In this document: positions 50,203 through 52,635 of the stretch, one piece after another
Numbering within the stretch: the first letter of the stretch is position 1
Layout: every line of letters begins with the position of its first letter
Source: Planctomycetota bacterium
Lineage (GTDB): Bacteria; Planctomycetota; Planctomycetia; Gemmatales; Gemmataceae
Direction: 5' to 3'
Length of the DNA stretch: 52,635 bases
NCBI GenBank assembly: GCA_016872605.1
Contig: VGZI01000020.1
Coordinates: 1 to 52,635 of the forward strand
Translations under genes and position numbers: made by a program
Notes under the pieces: model-generated
What the model saw: only the letters and a program-made list of their open reading frames with translations
Told to the model about the DNA's origin: nothing
Databases searched by the model: none

Positions 50203-51537
50203 ATGTCAAGCGGGAAGAATCGATTCTGCGATGGCCTATCGCGCCGGTCGTTTCTGCGGATTGGGGCGCTGGCGATGGGTGGGCTGGCGTTGCCGCAGGT
50301 TTTGCAGGCGACTCCCCCCGCTAACGCGGGAGGCTCGACGGGCGGCTCGCACAAAGCCGTCATTATGGTCTATTTGTCAGGCGGCATGTCGCATCATGAT
50401 ACGTTTGACTTGAAGCCCGATGCGCCGGCGGAGATTGCCGGCGAGTTTCGGCCCATTCAGACGCGGGTGCCGGGCGTGCAGATTTCCGAGTACTTGCCGC
50501 GCCTGGCGTCGATGATGGACAAACTCGCGGTCGTGCGCTCCATCGTCGGGCTGCGCGATGAGCATTCCAGCTTTCACACCGTCACCGGCTACGGCATGGA
50601 CATCACCCGCCGCGAAAACAAGCCGAACTCCGGCTCGGTCATCTCGCGCGTTCTGGGCCGCACCGATCCGGTCATCCCCGCCTACGTCGATCTATTTCCG
50701 ACCATGCAGCATCGGCCTTACAACATCCCCGGCCCCGGCTTTGTCGGCCCCGCTTACGCCGGAGCCAAGGTTGAAAACGATCAGATCAACCTGATGCGGC
50801 TCAATGATCTCTCGCAGGACGGCCTGCAATCACGCCGTGCGTTGCTCAACTCCATCGATCAGATGCGCCGCTCGATCGACGGCATGCCGATGGAACGGAT
50901 GGATGTGTCGTATCGCCAGGCCTTCGAAGTTCTCACGTCCAATCGGCTCGTCGACGCGCTCGATCTGCAAAAGGAATCGCGCACCGTGCGTGATCGCTAT
51001 GGCCATGGCTCGCCGCGGCATCAAGGCGATGGCGCTCCGCTCTGGAACGATCAACTGCTCATGGCCCGCCGACTCGTCGAAGCCGGCGTCCGCGTCGTCA
51101 CCGTCGCCTACGGTTTCTGGGACACACACGGCGGCAACTTCCGCCATCTCCGCTCCAACCTCCCCGTCTTCGATCAAGGCGTCTCCGCCCTCATCGAAGA
51201 CCTCCACCTGCGCGGCCTGGATCGCGACGTCAGCGTCATCGTCTGGGGCGAGTTTGGCCGCACGCCAAGGATCAACCGCGACGCGGGCCGCGATCACTGG
51301 GCCCCGGTCGGCCACGCCGTTATGGCCGGCGGCGGCATGCCCACCGGCTTTCTCCTGGGCAGCACCGACCGCATCGGCGGCTACCCGGTGCAGAACCCCA
51401 TCCACCACCGCAACATCCTCGCCACGCTCTACCACAACATGGGCATCGACCCGCATACGATCGTGCGCGATGTCTTCGATCGGCCTGCGACGATTTTGCC
51501 GGAAGACGCCAGGCCGGTAAGGGAGTTGATGGCTTGA
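50203..51537 (+). CDS. DUF1501 protein, Tat-exported (copy 3), with repeat insert after the leader
   Basis: 444 residues from ATG 50203 (GGGGGG upstream). Tat leader GLSRRSFLRIGALAMGGLALPQVLQA, then TPPANAGGST (37-46), encoded by a CCCCCGCTAACGCGGGAGG palindrome, then the DUF1501 body: IMVYLSGGMSHHDTFDLKP, ISEYLPRLASMMDKLAVVRSI, WDTHGGNFRHL and GEFGRTPRINRDAGRDHW. Periplasmic hydrolase-like; substrate unknown. The frame from 50164 is longer but lacks a ribosome site. A hairpin and T-run follows at 51566-51591. Confidence 0.9.
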   Translation: MSSGKNRFCDGLSRRSFLRIGALAMGGLALPQVLQATPPANAGGSTGGSHKAVIMVYLSGGMSHHDTFDLKPDAPAEIAGEFRPIQTRVPGVQISEYLPRLASMMDKLAVVRSIVGLRDEHSSFHTVTGYGMDITRRENKPNSGSVISRVLGRTDPVIPAYVDLFPTMQHRPYNIPGPGFVGPAYAGAKVENDQINLMRLNDLSQDGLQSRRALLNSIDQMRRSIDGMPMERMDVSYRQAFEVLTSNRLVDALDLQKESRTVRDRYGHGSPRHQGDGAPLWNDQLLMARRLVEAGVRVVTVAYGFWDTHGGNFRHLRSNLPVFDQGVSALIEDLHLRGLDRDVSVIVWGEFGRTPRINRDAGRDHWAPVGHAVMAGGGMPTGFLLGSTDRIGGYPVQNPIHHRNILATLYHNMGIDPHTIVRDVFDRPATILPEDARPVRELMA

Positions 51538-51548
51538 CCGACCTTCCC

Positions 51549-51591
51549 GTTTAGCGTCCGATCCGCGCCGTGCTTTCGCACGGCGTTTTTT
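51549..51591 (+). terminator. Rho-independent terminator of the DUF1501 gene
   Basis: CGCCGTGC (51566-51573), loop TTTC, GCACGGCG (51578-51585), then six T at 51586-51591. Just before it lies a half TTTAGCG element (51549-51560). Location 29 bases after the stop codon is right. Confidence 0.8.
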
Positions 51592-51733
51592 ATTGCAGGC
51601 AACATCCATCAAATCTCGGATATTTCTGCAGGTCGGTGTCACAGGTTTCGACGTATTTAAAGCAACCAGGCCAAGGCTCGAGTCGAGATCAACTCGTCCG
51701 AAACCAAGGCCTCGATTCCGAGGGAACCGCACC

Positions 51734-52420
51734 ATGTTTTTTCCACCGCCTTCTGACGCATCGGAAACCTCGGATCGCGAGGTTGACGAACGAACAGCGC
51801 CGACAGAGACACTATCGAGGACGTTGTTAATCCTTGGCCTGATTGTGATTCCAGTATTCGTTTTTGTTTTGCTCGTCTACGCGGAGCTTGATTTGGGTAG
51901 GGCCAGCCGAACGTTGGCGGGCATTTGTGTTGGCGGCTTTGGTTTGGCGCTTGTTATTTCCGCGGAACGCCACCGATATCGTCAGACCGAGAATACGTCG
52001 CCCGGCGCACCATGGGCGCCTCAATCGCCTTTGAAGGGGGATCCTGACCTCCGCGCGGCAAAAGCTCCCACGCCGACTTTTAGCATGGCTCGCGCGGAGC
52101 CTGCTTTGGCTGATACTTCGCTCACCGAGAAGCCGGTGGAAGCTTGGATTGCACAGCTGCAAAGCCCCGACGTAGCGGCCCGATGCGAAGCTGCTCTGGC
52201 TCTGGCTGACATCGGTTTGGAAAAACAGGAAATCATGAATGCTCTTGTCAACGCCCTGCTGGACTCCGACAAAGCGGTAGTGATCGCTGCCTCTATCGCA
52301 ATCGGTTTCACGAAGATTTCTCCGCAAGCCCGGCGGAATCTGCGGGTGAGCCTGCAACACTCCGATGAGGCGGTGCGCCTTGGGGCCGTCAAGCTGCTCC
52401 GGTGGGCGGCGAATGGCTGA
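51734..52420 (+). CDS. Membrane protein with C-terminal HEAT-like repeats
   Basis: 228 residues from ATG 51734 (GAGGGA upstream). Two hydrophobic segments (about residues 30-50, LILGLIVIPVFVFVLLVY, and 58-75, AGICVGGFGLALVI), a Pro/Ala linker and then helices in the HEAT/ARM style: VEAWIAQLQSPDVAARCEAALALADIG, IMNALVNALLDSDKAVVIAASIAIG and LRVSLQHSDEAVRLGAVKLLRWA. Could be a docking protein. The frame is open further up from 51593 but without similarity. Confidence 0.75.
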   Translation: MFFPPPSDASETSDREVDERTAPTETLSRTLLILGLIVIPVFVFVLLVYAELDLGRASRTLAGICVGGFGLALVISAERHRYRQTENTSPGAPWAPQSPLKGDPDLRAAKAPTPTFSMARAEPALADTSLTEKPVEAWIAQLQSPDVAARCEAALALADIGLEKQEIMNALVNALLDSDKAVVIAASIAIGFTKISPQARRNLRVSLQHSDEAVRLGAVKLLRWAANG

Positions 52421-52538
52421 GACGTTTCTTCGCCAAATGACATGCATCACGCATCTCACGTGTTTTTGACATTGTCATCATAGGCGATCGAAATTCACCA
52501 TACGAATGCGTGGAATGCGGCGGGCGCAAAACGGGGAA

Positions 52539-52635
52539 TCAATCCCTTAGCGCTCGTCCCGTGAGGTGCAGGAACACGTGCTCCAGATTCGGCTCGGTCG
52601 TCTCCAGGCTCGTCATTTCGACTTGTTCTTCGCTC
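52539..52635 (-). CDS. ABC transporter ATP-binding protein, C-terminal end (partial)
   Basis: The last 31 codons before TGA at 52539-52541 read ...VEMTSLETTEPNLEHVFLHLTGRALRD, the usual end of DrrA/NatA-type ATPases. The gene enters from beyond the right edge, so the Walker motifs are not in view. Likely part of an ABC export operon that continues outside the window. Confidence 0.7.
   Translation of the reverse strand, partial: SEEQVEMTSLETTEPNLEHVFLHLTGRALRD

Overview
The window looks like a piece of a GC-rich planctomycete chromosome, probably from the Gemmata/Pirellula side of the phylum. That reading rests on gene content: three DUF1501 proteins with twin-arginine leaders, three copies of the planctomycete-type TIGR03067 domain, Hanks-type kinases (one with an FHA domain), tetrahydromethanopterin-linked C1 genes (fae, mtd-type), ThuA, SMP-30 and PQQ-propeller proteins, and many short dispersed palindromes, some lying inside genes. 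No phage, plasmid, insertion sequence, CRISPR array or rRNA was seen. Species-level placement cannot be made from this sequence alone.

Layout. 0.2-5.1 kb: BASS-family transporter, FHA protein with a kinase-like domain lacking the catalytic Asp, SirB1-like protein, and a membrane Ser/Thr kinase. 5.2-10.7 kb: CbiX-like chelatase, fae and a methylene-H4MPT dehydrogenase gene, SDR, DUF4416, EVE and DHH phosphoesterase. 10.8-13.6 kb: minus-strand group of SMP-30, a frameshifted DUF4261-like gene and ThuA. 13.7-23.2 kb: minus-strand Gld-like ABC cluster (ATPase, permease, GldG-like protein, giant DUF4340 repeat protein, M50 peptidase, broken TIGR03067 gene). 23.4-24.1 kb: small protein plus nucleotidyltransferase pair. 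24.2-31 kb: two DUF1501 genes flanking BshB1, XerC, a thioredoxin/TPR protein and a small secreted protein. 31.5-37.6 kb: Gfo/Idh oxidoreductase, class III aminotransferase, ABC-3 metal permease and a His-rich permease fused to a YcgQ-like tail. 37.7-42.4 kb: RecQ, a STAND-type NTPase and tRNA-Ala(CGC). 42.5-48.6 kb: Fe/Mn SOD, two TIGR03067 genes, PQQ propeller, PrpB, TolB-like propeller and PPK2. 48.9-52.6 kb: small lipoprotein, VapBC-like pair, a third DUF1501, a HEAT-repeat membrane protein and the C-terminal end of an ABC ATPase.

How genes work together. The clearest functional unit is the tightly packed Gld-like cluster (about 23.15 to 13.7 kb): an ABC ATPase and permease with the periplasmic GldG-like and DUF4340 partners, followed 3 bases later by a membrane metalloprotease. 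Fae and the Mtd-type enzyme catalyse consecutive steps of formaldehyde handling. The metal permease and the His-rich YcgR/YcgQ-like fusion suggest divalent-metal traffic. PIN/antitoxin genes overlap by one base. 

The most unusual property of the window is its palindromic repeat load. Several families recur between genes, supply stop codons to three or four genes, and sit in frame inside at least four proteins (STAND NTPase, Gfo/Idh oxidoreductase and two DUF1501 proteins), much like the in-protein palindromic elements known from Rickettsia.
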